Below, one piece after another: positions 16,357 to 24,868 of a stretch of DNA of 64,000 nt. The translations under genes and the position numbers were made by a program. Each line of letters begins with the position of its first letter. Position 1 is the stretch's first letter. Origin of the DNA: Pseudomonadales bacterium (GTDB lineage Bacteria > Pseudomonadota > Gammaproteobacteria > Pseudomonadales > Halieaceae); the NCBI GenBank assembly GCA_024234815.1, contig JACKNO010000001.1, forward strand, positions 620,001 through 684,000, read 5' to 3'. A model generated the notes under the pieces. That model was not told where the DNA came from and made no database searches. It worked only from the letters and a program-made list of their open reading frames with translations.

Positions 16357-17439
16357 ATGGCCGCTAAAAAACAGACCACCGCAAAGAAACCCGCCGTCGC
16401 CGCGAAGCGGGCACCGCGCGGGAAAAAGCCAGCGCCTGCCGCAAGGAAACCCGCCGCAACCGCGAAAAAAGTGCCGTCCGGCAAGAAGCCCGCGACAGCC
16501 GCTTCCCGAACTGGCCAGACCCACAGGCCGCCGCGCCCCGCGAAAGCGGGTGACCCCGCCCGCATGCAACCCCCGCTGTTGAAAACCCTTTATGCCGAGC
16601 ACCGGCATATCGCCAGCGTCATGCAGTTATTCCGGGAACAATTGAAGGCTATTGAAGCCGGCGAACTGGTAGACACCCACGTGGTTTACGAGATCATGGA
16701 TTACATGGTGACATGGCCGGACCGCTTCCATCACCCGCGCGAGGACCTCATCTACGGCCGGGTGGCCGAGCTGGATGCGGAGGCGGCCGACAGCGTGGAC
16801 AGCCTGCAGCGCGACCACGATTTCATGGCGGGTAAGGGCAGGGAGGTGTTGCGGAATATCCAGCTCTGGCGCGATGGCGAGCTGGGTGGCACAGCACTGG
16901 TCAAAAGCGGCCGCGCCTACATCGACCATATGTATGAGCATATGAACACCGAGGAAAAACTGGTGTTTCCCCAGATCGAGGAAGTACTTGCCGCCGAGGA
17001 CTGGCTGGAGCTGGCAAAGGACGACCAGCTCAGACCGGTGGCGGACCCGGTATTCGGGCAGCGAGTGCAGCGCGAATTCCGCAATATGGCGCGCAAATTA
17101 CGCAGTAGTGTGCGGCGTGGAGTCGAACGCGGGACCCTGGTGGAGTGGCTCGCCATAGAGGCGGTCATGGAGTCGCTGGACGTGGTCTCCATGGCCTACG
17201 AATCAGCTCGCGATACTGCTGGAGAGCACCTGCGCCTGGCCTGGGACGAGGGACTTGAGCTGTTTCGCGAGTCCGCGGTCACCGCGCCCTGGCGCTTCGC
17301 GGCCAATAATGCCCGCCTGGGGTTGCGCCTGGTGCAGCAGGTGGCGGAAATATCGCGGGATGCGCTGGGTGATATCTCCCGGGTCAACCAGGAACGGAAA
17401 GACCGGGTTCGCCTGATGGATAGTCAAGCGGGTCAGTAG
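16357..17439 (+). CDS. Hemerythrin-domain protein with Lys/Ala-rich tail
   Basis: A 360-residue protein in three parts. Residues 1-66 are a disordered basic tail rich in Ala, Lys and Pro, with AAKK/GKKPA-type repeats like those of histone H1 or AlgP. Residues about 70-215 form a hemerythrin/HHE four-helix bundle, with likely iron ligands H82 or H84, H125/H126, E129, H154, H191, H195 and E199 or E200. The rest is helical and unassigned. Hemerythrins bind O2, NO or act in iron and redox sensing. The tail could bind DNA, RNA or polyphosphate. An internal ATG at residue 70 would give a tailless protein. The 3-prime end overlaps the convergent exporter gene by 56 bases. Confidence 0.8.
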   Translation: MAAKKQTTAKKPAVAAKRAPRGKKPAPAARKPAATAKKVPSGKKPATAASRTGQTHRPPRPAKAGDPARMQPPLLKTLYAEHRHIASVMQLFREQLKAIEAGELVDTHVVYEIMDYMVTWPDRFHHPREDLIYGRVAELDAEAADSVDSLQRDHDFMAGKGREVLRNIQLWRDGELGGTALVKSGRAYIDHMYEHMNTEEKLVFPQIEEVLAAEDWLELAKDDQLRPVADPVFGQRVQREFRNMARKLRSSVRRGVERGTLVEWLAIEAVMESLDVVSMAYESARDTAGEHLRLAWDEGLELFRESAVTAPWRFAANNARLGLRLVQQVAEISRDALGDISRVNQERKDRVRLMDSQAGQ

Positions 17440-19204
17440 CCGGCTCCGAATCGCGAAACTGCAGGCTGGCCAGGCGCTGGTAGAGCTCGCAGCTTTTCAT
17501 CAGTTCGCTGTGGGTACCTGTGGCAATCAAGCGGCCGTGGTCCAGCACGGCGATTTTGTCGGCGTGCAGAATGGTGGACAGGCGGTGGGCGATGATCACC
17601 GTGGTCCGGTTCTTCATCAACTCGTGCAATGCCTGCTGTACCTGGTACTCGCTCTCGGTATCCAGTGCGCTGGTAGCCTCGTCCAGCAGCAAAATCTCGG
17701 GGTCATTGAGAATAGCCCGGGCCAGGGCCAGACGCTGGCGCTGACCGCCGGACAGGCGCACGCCCTGTTCGCCGAGATGACTGGCAAAGCCCTGCGGCAG
17801 GCGCTCGATGAATTCCAGTGCGTGCGCCGCACGGGCCGCGGCGACGACCTCCTCCTCGGAGGCATCCGGTCTGCCGTATCGGATGTTATAGCTCACATCT
17901 CCGGTAAACAGGGCCGGTTGCTGCGGCACCAGGGCGACATGGGCCCGCAGCTGTTGCAGGCCCAATTCTCGAATATCCTCGCCGTTCAATAGAACTCGCC
18001 CCTGCTGGGGGTCGTAAAAGCGCTGCAGCAATTCAAACACGGTGGACTTGCCCGCGCCTGACGGACCCACCAGCGCCAGGCTCTTACCCGCAGGTATGGT
18101 AAGTGAGAAATCGTGCAGCGCTGCCTGCCCGGGCCGGGTGGGATAATAAAAGCTGACGGCATCCAGCTTCAGCTCGGGCTGTTGCGGCTCGCCGGGTAAC
18201 TCCATTGGACCGGGATCGTCAATCAGGCTGCGGGTATTGAGTAGTTGGATGAGTCGCTCCGCCGCACCGGCCGCTCTTTGCAGCTCACCCCATACCTCGG
18301 AAATGGTGGCGACTCCGCTGCCTACCATGATGGCGTAGAACACGAAGGCCCCGAGTTCGCCGCCGGTCATACGGCCGTCGATAACATCCTGGCCGCCCTC
18401 CCACATCATGCCCGCCATGCCGACGAAGACCAGCAAGATAGCACCGCCTATCAGCAGCGATCGCTGCCAGATCCGGCGCCGGGCTATATTGAATGCCCGC
18501 TCAACCTCCCGACCAAAGGCGATGGACTCGAACTGTTCCTGGGTGTAACTCTGCACCACCCGGATATGCTGGATGACCTCGCCGGCATAGCTGCCCACGC
18601 TGGCGATGCTGTCCTGGCTCTGGTTGGAAAGCCGCCTGACCCGGCGCCCGAAGAACAGGATCGGGAGCAGTACCAACGGCACACCCACGGCGATAATCAG
18701 GCTCAGTTTCAGGTTGGTGATGAACATCATCACCAGGGCCCCGACAAGCGTGAGGCTGCTGCGCAGCGCCATGCTGAACGAGGAGCCGATGATTGTCTGC
18801 AACAGTGTCGTATCGGTGGTGAGCCGCGACATGATCTCGCCGCTGCGGTTGAGCTCGAAAAATCCGGGGTGCAGGCGCACAAGATTGTCGAACACCGCCT
18901 TGCGCAGGTCGGCGCTGACCCGCTCGCCCAGCCAGGACACCAGGTAAAACCTGATAAAAGTGCCAACGGCAATGGCGGCTGCGATGGCGATCAGCAGGCT
19001 CACCGCGCTGGCCAGGTCCTCGCTGTTGCCACTGCCGAACCCCTGGTCTATCAACACCTGCACGCCTCGGCCGAGGGTCAGGGTTGCGCCAGCGGTGAAC
19101 AACAGGGCCAGGCTGGCGCCCGCCAGGCGCAGTTTGTAGGGTTTCAGGAAACCGATTACTGGCAGCAGCGAGGGGAGTTTTGCGGAATCAGGTTTGTCCG
19201 TCAC
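17384..19204 (-). CDS. MsbA-like ABC exporter, fused permease and ATPase
   Basis: A 606-residue half-transporter. Residues 1-325 form a six-helix type I exporter domain, and residues 345-590 the ATPase, with Walker A GPSGAGKST, signature LSGGQRQR and Walker B ILLLDEAT followed by the H-loop AHRLS. It resembles MsbA/LmrA-type lipid or drug exporters. True MsbA usually sits next to lpxK, which is not here, so the substrate is uncertain. GTG start at 19204, only 3 bases after tatC, makes it the last gene of the tat run. A C-terminal extension of about 25 residues overlaps the hemerythrin gene on the other strand. Confidence 0.87.
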   Translation of the reverse strand: MTDKPDSAKLPSLLPVIGFLKPYKLRLAGASLALLFTAGATLTLGRGVQVLIDQGFGSGNSEDLASAVSLLIAIAAAIAVGTFIRFYLVSWLGERVSADLRKAVFDNLVRLHPGFFELNRSGEIMSRLTTDTTLLQTIIGSSFSMALRSSLTLVGALVMMFITNLKLSLIIAVGVPLVLLPILFFGRRVRRLSNQSQDSIASVGSYAGEVIQHIRVVQSYTQEQFESIAFGREVERAFNIARRRIWQRSLLIGGAILLVFVGMAGMMWEGGQDVIDGRMTGGELGAFVFYAIMVGSGVATISEVWGELQRAAGAAERLIQLLNTRSLIDDPGPMELPGEPQQPELKLDAVSFYYPTRPGQAALHDFSLTIPAGKSLALVGPSGAGKSTVFELLQRFYDPQQGRVLLNGEDIRELGLQQLRAHVALVPQQPALFTGDVSYNIRYGRPDASEEEVVAAARAAHALEFIERLPQGFASHLGEQGVRLSGGQRQRLALARAILNDPEILLLDEATSALDTESEYQVQQALHELMKNRTTVIIAHRLSTILHADKIAVLDHGRLIATGTHSELMKSCELYQRLASLQFRDSEPATDPLDYPSGEPGLSVPG

Positions 19205-19207
19205 GGG

Positions 19208-19960
19208 CTATTCGGCCGGGCCGGTATTTCTGTTGCGGCTGACAAATCGCCCGAAGTACACACCCACCTCGAACAAAAGCCACATGGGTATGGCCAGCAG
19301 CGACTGGGAAATGATATCGGGCGGTGTCAGCAACATGCCCAGGACAAAACAGCCGACGATGATATAGGGCCGCTTCTGTGCCAGTGCCTGCGGCGTGGTA
19401 ATGCCGCTCCAGATCAGCAGAACCGCGGCGATGGGAATCTCAAAGGCGATACCAAAGGCAAAGAACAGCTTCAGGACAAAGTTCAGGTAGCTGTTTATAT
19501 CGGTCATGATGGTGATGTCCGCCGGTCCGGTGCTGGTAAAAAAGGCGAAAATCAGCGGGAATACCGCGTAATAGGCGAACGCGGCACCGGCATAGAACAG
19601 GGCGATGCTGGAGATCAGCAGGGGTACGGCCAGTCGTTTTTCGTGCTTGTACATGCCCGGCGCGATAAAGCTCCAGGCCTGGTAGAGCACGTAGGGAATA
19701 GACAGGAATACGGCAGCCACCAGGGTGAGTTTGAAGGGTGTCAGGAAGGGCGAGGCCACCTCGGTAGCGATCATGGTGGCGCCCTCCGGCAGCAGCTCCC
19801 TGAGGGGTTCGGAAACGAAAGTGTAGATGTCGTTGGTAAAGGGAAACAGGCAGATGAATACCAGCAGCACGACCAGCAGGGCACGCAGCAGGCGGTCGCG
19901 CAATTCGGTGAGGTGGGCGACCAGCGGCAGGGGCTGGTCGTTGCTGTCCGGGTCGGTCAT
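19208..19960 (-). CDS. tatC: Twin-arginine translocase subunit TatC
   Basis: A 250-residue inner-membrane protein with six transmembrane segments, the receptor for twin-arginine signal peptides that export folded proteins. The N-terminal LVAHLTELRDRLLRALLVVL and the FALFY/AFAYYAVFPLIFAFF stretches are typical. Length matches the family (about 250). Its start overlaps the end of tatB by 4 bases. Confidence 0.95.
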   Translation of the reverse strand: MTDPDSNDQPLPLVAHLTELRDRLLRALLVVLLVFICLFPFTNDIYTFVSEPLRELLPEGATMIATEVASPFLTPFKLTLVAAVFLSIPYVLYQAWSFIAPGMYKHEKRLAVPLLISSIALFYAGAAFAYYAVFPLIFAFFTSTGPADITIMTDINSYLNFVLKLFFAFGIAFEIPIAAVLLIWSGITTPQALAQKRPYIIVGCFVLGMLLTPPDIISQSLLAIPMWLLFEVGVYFGRFVSRNRNTGPAE

Positions 19961-20310
19961 TCGGCGTTCTTGTCTGGCGTTTGCGCCGGCTGTGCCGCCT
20001 GCGCCTCGGGTTCCGCCGGAGGGTTCACCTCTGCCGCGGGCCGCTCCAGGCCGGCGCTGGAGAGATCGATGTCCTGCCCCAGGGAGTCCGCTTCAGCCTT
20101 GATCTGCTGGCCGGTTTTGCGCAGCTCCTGCATCACTTCGTCATTATGCAATTCCAGTTGCACTTCACGTTTGATGTCGTTGAAGCCGCGCTTCAGGCGA
20201 TTGAGCGAGACACTGACGGTACGAATGGCTCCGGGCAGGCGCTCCGGCCCGATGACCAGCAGGCCTACCACGCCCACCAGGATCAGCTCGGCGAATCCGA
20301 TATCGAACAT
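19957..20310 (-). CDS. tatB: Twin-arginine translocase subunit TatB
   Basis: A 117-residue protein with a single N-terminal membrane helix (MFDIGFAELILVGVVGLLVIGPERLP), the conserved GPERLP hinge and a charged amphipathic helix. The C-terminal ~40 residues are low-complexity Ala/Pro/Glu. Together with TatC it recognises twin-arginine substrates. It lies 7 bases after tatA and overlaps tatC by 4 bases. Confidence 0.94.
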   Translation of the reverse strand: MFDIGFAELILVGVVGLLVIGPERLPGAIRTVSVSLNRLKRGFNDIKREVQLELHNDEVMQELRKTGQQIKAEADSLGQDIDLSSAGLERPAAEVNPPAEPEAQAAQPAQTPDKNAE

Positions 20311-20317
20311 TCAGTTG

Positions 20318-20533
20318 CTACTTGTCCTTGTCAACGGGAGTAGCCTGGCCATCGGCCTGGTCGTTCTCTGCGGGTTTGTCCGCCCCCGTGTCATCCTGCA
20401 TGCTCTTGCGAAATCCTTTTACGGCGCTGCCCAGGTCGCTACCCAGTGTGCGCAGTCGCTTCGTACCGAACAACATGATGATGATCGCGAGGATGATCAA
20501 CAGTTGCCAGACGCTTATTCCACCAATACCCAT
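20318..20533 (-). CDS. tatA: Twin-arginine translocase subunit TatA
   Basis: A 71-residue protein with one N-terminal membrane helix, the FGTKRLR hinge, an amphipathic helix (SDLGSAVKGFRKSM) and an acidic tail. TatA oligomers form the protein-conducting pore. It is the first of tatABC and follows hisE by 24 bases, an arrangement common in pseudomonads and relatives. Confidence 0.95.
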   Translation of the reverse strand: MGIGGISVWQLLIILAIIIMLFGTKRLRTLGSDLGSAVKGFRKSMQDDTGADKPAENDQADGQATPVDKDK

Positions 20534-20557
20534 CTCAATCTCCCGCTTGTAAAGTAG

Positions 20558-20893
20558 TCACTGCCGCTCCAGGCGGCTGGATTTTTCCTCGATGCCCGAG
20601 ACGCCAAAGCGCGCACTCAGGCAGTCCGTCACTTCGCTGATATCGACATCGAGGTGGGACAGCATCACCATGCTGTGAAACCACAGATCGGCGACCTCGC
20701 CGACGAGATCGCCCCGACCTTCAGCGCCCTGCATGTCCTTGGCGGCGAGTATAACCTCGGTGGCCTCTTCGCCTACTTTTTCCAGGATCTTATTCAGACC
20801 TTTCTGGTGCAGGCTGGCCACGTACGATGTCCGGGGGTCCGCTCCCTTGCGCCGTTCCAGGGTAGCCTGTAATTGTTCCAGCACATCACTCAT
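20558..20893 (-). CDS. hisE: Phosphoribosyl-ATP pyrophosphatase HisE
   Basis: A 111-residue enzyme of histidine biosynthesis that removes pyrophosphate from phosphoribosyl-ATP. The MazG-like motif GEEATEVILAAKD and the downstream EVADLWFHSMVMLSH are intact. In enterobacteria it is fused to HisI; here it is separate. Its start overlaps the end of hisI by 4 bases. Confidence 0.95.
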   Translation of the reverse strand: MSDVLEQLQATLERRKGADPRTSYVASLHQKGLNKILEKVGEEATEVILAAKDMQGAEGRGDLVGEVADLWFHSMVMLSHLDVDISEVTDCLSARFGVSGIEEKSSRLERQ

Positions 20894-21291
20894 GGTGTCT
20901 TCCCGTATATCGAGCCGGGATCACGCAGGACTTCATCCGTCACCTGCCAGCCGGAGCGCTCCCATTTGCGGTAAAAGCAGCTGCGCCTGCCGGTGTGGCA
21001 GGCGATACCACCGATTTGTTCCACCCTGAGCAACAGGGTGTCGGCATCGCAATCGATGCGCAGTTCCTTGAGATTCTGTACATGACCGGACTCCTCCCCC
21101 TTGCGCCATAACGCCTGGCGGGAACGCGACCAGTAAACCGCCCTGCCCTCGCTGATGCTGAGCTGGAGGGCCTCCTCATTCATCCAGGCGAGCATCAGTA
21201 CCTCGCCTGTCTGCCAGTCCTGGGCGATGGCGGGAACGAGACCCTGGTCGTTCCATTTGATGTCCTGGGTAAAGCTGGCTGTCGCGGTCAT
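20890..21291 (-). CDS. hisI: Phosphoribosyl-AMP cyclohydrolase HisI
   Basis: A 133-residue zinc enzyme that opens the purine ring of phosphoribosyl-AMP in histidine biosynthesis. The stretches LMLAWMNEEAL, YWSRSRQALWRKGEESGH and DCDADTLLLRVEQ, and the Cys/His residues of IACHTGRRSCFYR, are as expected. It acts with HisE, encoded directly downstream with a 4-base overlap. Confidence 0.95.
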   Translation of the reverse strand: MTATASFTQDIKWNDQGLVPAIAQDWQTGEVLMLAWMNEEALQLSISEGRAVYWSRSRQALWRKGEESGHVQNLKELRIDCDADTLLLRVEQIGGIACHTGRRSCFYRKWERSGWQVTDEVLRDPGSIYGKTP

Positions 21292-21347
21292 TACACTACT
21301 CTCTGTGGCCGCGTATTATGGCACAGCGCCGTCCCGGGCACATGTAT

Positions 21348-22985
21348 TCAGGGGCTGCGCGGCCACAGCAGGACCACGGCGATTCCCCCCAGCAACCAGC
21401 TCGCCAGCGGGGCTGCCGCCAATAGCTCCCAGCCGCCCGGAAACGCCATAACCGCCGCCCCCAGGCAGGCAACGGCCGCCAGCAGGTGGCGCCGGCGCCG
21501 GTGTACGAGTTCGCCGCCCCTGTCGCTAGTCTCCTCCACCCGCTGCTGCACCGGGCGCAGGTCGAGGTCGCGCGATTGCTGCAGATTCTCCAGCACGACC
21601 TCGGGCAGCTGCGGCAGCTGTTCCAGCCAGGACGGCGCCTGCCGCTGCAGGCGCCGCAGGAAGGACTGGGGTGAATAACGCTCCTGAACCCAGTCCTCCA
21701 GGAACGGCATGGCGGTATCCCACAGATTGAGCCCGGGGTAGAGCTGCCTCCCCAGGCCCTCTATGTTCAACATGGTTTTTTGCAGAAGCACCAGGGATGG
21801 TTGTACGTGCATGTCAAAGCGGCCGGCGGTGCGGAACAGGTAGATCAGCAGTTGGCCGAAGGAAATCTCGCCGATGGGGCGTTCGAATACCGGCTCACAG
21901 ACAGCGCGCATGGCGGATTCAAAATCCTGTACGCGGGTCTGGGGTCGCACCCAGCCGCTTTCCACATGCAATTGCGCAACCTCCCGGTAATCGCGGCGGA
22001 ATATGCTGAGCAGGTTGCGTGCCAGGTAGTACTGGTCGGAGTCGCTGAGGCTGCCGATGATGGCGCAGTCCACGGCAATATAGGTGGGGTCCGCCGGGTC
22101 GGTGGCGTCCACGAAGATGTTGCCCGGATGCATGTCGGCGTGAAAGAAGCTGTCGCGAAACACCTGGGTGAAAAAAATCTCGACGCCGCGCTCGGCGAGC
22201 AGTTTCAGGTCGGTGCCGCGCGCTTCCAGGGTCGCCATATCGGTGACCGGTATGCCCGATATCCGCTCCATGACGAAGACGTTGCGACAGGTGTAGTCCC
22301 AGTAGACCTGGGGTACATACAACAGTTTGCTGTTTTCGAAATTGCGCCGCAGTTGGCAGGCGTTGGCCGCCTCCCGCCCCAGGTCCAGCTCGTCGAGTAT
22401 GATCAGTTCGTAGTCGGTTACGACCTCCACCGGACGCAGCCGCCGACCGGCGGGAAAGTACCGGGCCACCAGTTTCGCCAGGGTGAACATCAGGGCCAGG
22501 TCCTCGCGTATGACCGGCTCAATGTCGGGGCGAATCACCTTGACGACCACCTGCTCCCCGCTGTGCAGGGTGGCCGCGTGTACCTGTGCGACCGAGGCGG
22601 ATGCCATGGGCTCGGCGTCAAAGCGGGCGAACAGCTCCGCTATCGGCTTTCCCAGGCCCTTCTCGATAATGGCGATGGACTGCTGTTGTGGAAACGGCGG
22701 CACCTTGTCCTGCAGCATGGCCAGCTCATCGGCGATATCCGCGGGCAACAGGTCGCGGCGGGTGGAGAGCATTTGCCCGAACTTGATGAAGACGGGGCCC
22801 AGTTCCTCCAGTGCCTTGCGCAGGCGCACGGCCCGGGGCAGGTCAGGCGCCGATTGCAAGCGCCAGGGCATGAGTGCGAGGGCAAGTCGCGGCGCCCTCG
22901 GCAGGCGGTCGCTATCAATAAACTCGTCCAGGCGGTAGCGACTGACGGTGCGAAAGATAGTGACGAGACGGACAATGCGTGACAT
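21348..22985 (-). CDS. ubiB: Ubiquinone biosynthesis regulatory kinase-like protein UbiB
   Basis: A 545-residue membrane-associated atypical kinase/ATPase required for ubiquinone synthesis. The KxGQ-type motif of the family is visible as FIKFGQMLSTRRDLLP near residues 77-92. It is followed by ATP-binding ASASVAQVHAA and the HADMHPGNIF catalytic loop. Two hydrophobic segments close the C-terminus. I chose the ATG at 22985 (MSRIVRL); a longer frame to 23060 would overlap ubiJ. The gene follows ubiJ by 7 bases, in the conserved order ubiE-ubiJ-ubiB. Confidence 0.94.
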   Translation of the reverse strand: MSRIVRLVTIFRTVSRYRLDEFIDSDRLPRAPRLALALMPWRLQSAPDLPRAVRLRKALEELGPVFIKFGQMLSTRRDLLPADIADELAMLQDKVPPFPQQQSIAIIEKGLGKPIAELFARFDAEPMASASVAQVHAATLHSGEQVVVKVIRPDIEPVIREDLALMFTLAKLVARYFPAGRRLRPVEVVTDYELIILDELDLGREAANACQLRRNFENSKLLYVPQVYWDYTCRNVFVMERISGIPVTDMATLEARGTDLKLLAERGVEIFFTQVFRDSFFHADMHPGNIFVDATDPADPTYIAVDCAIIGSLSDSDQYYLARNLLSIFRRDYREVAQLHVESGWVRPQTRVQDFESAMRAVCEPVFERPIGEISFGQLLIYLFRTAGRFDMHVQPSLVLLQKTMLNIEGLGRQLYPGLNLWDTAMPFLEDWVQERYSPQSFLRRLQRQAPSWLEQLPQLPEVVLENLQQSRDLDLRPVQQRVEETSDRGGELVHRRRRHLLAAVACLGAAVMAFPGGWELLAAAPLASWLLGGIAVVLLWPRSP

Positions 22986-22992
22986 ACGCGGC

Positions 22993-23628
22993 TTATCGCT
23001 CGCGCAACTTTTGCAGGCGTTTGCGCAGGCGCTGGGTGCGCGACTCCAGGCGGTCCACACGCAGGCCGAGCTGTCGAATGTCGCGGTAGAAATCCTCGAG
23101 TTCCAGGCGCGGCGGGCTGAGGCGCGCTTCCTCGTGGATAAATTCCTCCAGTTGCCGGCCCAGGCCGCTGGACGCCTGCCGGCCCCAGCTGTGGGCGCCG
23201 CGCAGGGCGCGCGCTACCTGGTGGCCGGCAACATCCCCCAGCGCTTCTACCAGGGGTGCCTCCCAGTCAATCTCCAGTCCGGTGATGATCTTCTGCAGCT
23301 CGATCAGCGGCGCGCTGTCTCCTTTCAGCTCAATCTTGCCATTGATCAGCGCGGCGGCCGGGTCTTTAGCGGTCGCCAGCTCGGCAAAATCCGAGGCAAC
23401 CCCGCGCACGCTGGTGGTGACAGGGCCGTCGTAAACCCCCATCAGGCGGATTTTGCCGTCGCCGGTTTGCAGGTAGGCGTCCATGGGCGGGGCGGTGCAA
23501 TGCAGGGCAAAAACGCAATCATCCAATGCGGCCAGGTCGGCTTTTTTGTTGGTAGCGTGTGCGAGTGCCTGGTTGACGACCCGCTCCACTGCGGCCAGCG
23601 CCGCTGTATTCAGGGCCGGATCGATCAT
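22993..23628 (-). CDS. ubiJ: Ubiquinone biosynthesis accessory factor UbiJ
   Basis: A 211-residue SCP2-domain protein that binds ubiquinone intermediates within the cytosolic Ubi complex. The N-terminal half is the lipid-binding SCP2 domain. The C-terminal ~50 residues are a charged helix (DFYRDIRQLGLRVDRLESR), probably a coiled coil. The ATG at 23628 places it 1 base after the ubiE stop; a start ten residues further upstream is also open. Its assignment rests on the domain type and the position between ubiE and ubiB. Confidence 0.88.
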   Translation of the reverse strand: MIDPALNTAALAAVERVVNQALAHATNKKADLAALDDCVFALHCTAPPMDAYLQTGDGKIRLMGVYDGPVTTSVRGVASDFAELATAKDPAAALINGKIELKGDSAPLIELQKIITGLEIDWEAPLVEALGDVAGHQVARALRGAHSWGRQASSGLGRQLEEFIHEEARLSPPRLELEDFYRDIRQLGLRVDRLESRTQRLRKRLQKLRER

Positions 23629-23629
23629 C

Positions 23630-24379
23630 TCAGGACTTGACTCCCTTGTGGAGGGCAACCACGCCCCCGGTCATATTGTGGAACTCGCAGCCGGTGAAGC
23701 CGGCGTCCTCCATCATCTCCTTGAGTGTCTCCTGGTCGGGATGCATGCGAATGGACTCCGCGAGGTACTGGTAACTGTCGGAATCATTGGCGACCAGTTT
23801 GCCCATGAGTGGCAACACCTTGAAGGAGTAGGTGTCGTAGGCCTTGCTCAACAGGGGGTTCGCGGGTTTGGAGAACTCGAGCACCAGCAGGCGCCCGCCG
23901 GGTTTGAGCACCCGCAGCATCGAGCGCAGCGCGGCGTCCTTGTCGGTGACGTTGCGCAAGCCAAAGGCGATGGTGATGCAGTCGAAGCTGTCGTCGGGAA
24001 AAGGGAGGCTCTGGGCGTCTGCCTGCACAAACTCGAGGTTGCCGAACTGCCCGGTGTCCAGCAGTTTGTCACGGCCGACCTTGAGCATGGACTCATTGAT
24101 ATCCGCCAGCACCACCTTGCCGTCGGCGCCGACGATATCGGCAAACCGGGCAGCCAGGTCACCCGTGCCGCCGGCGATGTCGAGTACCGAGTTACCGCGA
24201 CGGACGCCGCTCAGCTCAATGGTAAAGCGCTTCCAGACCCGGTGAATACCGGCGGACATGAGGTCGTTCATCAGGTCGTAGCGAGAAGCCACGGAATGGA
24301 AGACGTCCGCCACCATGCCGGCCTTGGCCCTGGTGTCGACTTCCTTGTACCCGAAGTGTGTCGTGTCTTTGTCGCTCAT
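23630..24379 (-). CDS. ubiE: Ubiquinone/menaquinone C-methyltransferase UbiE
   Basis: A 249-residue SAM-dependent methyltransferase of ubiquinone (and, where present, menaquinone) synthesis. The start THFGYKEVDTRAKAGMVADVFHSVA, the SAM motif LDIAGGTGDLA and the stretch IAFGLRNVTDKDAALRSM are all characteristic. It leads the ubiE-ubiJ-ubiB set. Confidence 0.96.
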   Translation of the reverse strand: MSDKDTTHFGYKEVDTRAKAGMVADVFHSVASRYDLMNDLMSAGIHRVWKRFTIELSGVRRGNSVLDIAGGTGDLAARFADIVGADGKVVLADINESMLKVGRDKLLDTGQFGNLEFVQADAQSLPFPDDSFDCITIAFGLRNVTDKDAALRSMLRVLKPGGRLLVLEFSKPANPLLSKAYDTYSFKVLPLMGKLVANDSDSYQYLAESIRMHPDQETLKEMMEDAGFTGCEFHNMTGGVVALHKGVKS

Positions 24380-24461
24380 TGGGTCTGCGCCCTCCCACCG
24401 GTAAGTGGGGTATTGTAGCGCGATGTGGCGATGGGGTCAGGTTGCTTGTGGTGGGCGCGAG

Positions 24462-24854
24462 TCAGGGCTGGAAGTGCATGACCTGCACATCCGGGTCGCG
24501 ATTGGCGCCCGCCTCTTCCAGCCGGTCCAGGTAGTTCTGCCAGAGTCGGGATTGTTGTGTACACAGCTCGTGCAGGTAATCCCAGGAGTACAGGCCGGTG
24601 TCGTGACCGTCGTCGAAAACCAGTTGCAGGGCATAGCGCCCCACTGGATTTATAGCGCTGATGCCGACGTTCATTTTGCCCGTTTGCAGGGTTTCCTGGC
24701 CGCTGCCATGGCCGCGTACCTCCGCCGAGGGGGAGTAAACACGCAGGTATTCACAGGGAAGGGTGTAGCGTTCCCCACCGGCGTATTCGAGTTCCAGTTC
24801 GCGGGAACGCTTGTGCAGCTTGATCCCCAGTGGCTTCGGGTCGTTGCCGGGCAT
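24462..24854 (-). CDS. DUF971 domain protein
   Basis: A protein of about 130 residues of the DUF971 family, which resembles the N-terminal domain of gamma-butyrobetaine hydroxylase and is often found beside hslU in this lineage. Recognisable stretches are LELEYAGGERYTLPCEYLRVYSPSAE and LVFDDGHDTGLYSWDYLHEL. Function is unknown; related proteins are sometimes linked to iron-sulfur or Fe-dependent enzymes. Two ATGs lie 6 bases apart (24860 and 24854); the GGAG ribosome site is better spaced for 24854. It begins 14 bases after hslU. Confidence 0.88.
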   Translation of the reverse strand: MPGNDPKPLGIKLHKRSRELELEYAGGERYTLPCEYLRVYSPSAEVRGHGSGQETLQTGKMNVGISAINPVGRYALQLVFDDGHDTGLYSWDYLHELCTQQSRLWQNYLDRLEEAGANRDPDVQVMHFQP

Positions 24855-24868
24855 GACCATTGCTCCGC

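Noticed and set aside
18245..20557. A 770-codon open frame on the plus strand
   Set aside because: It lies antisense to the ABC exporter, tatC, tatB and tatA, is rich in Gln, His and Gly as expected for a GC-rich shadow frame, and has no domain.
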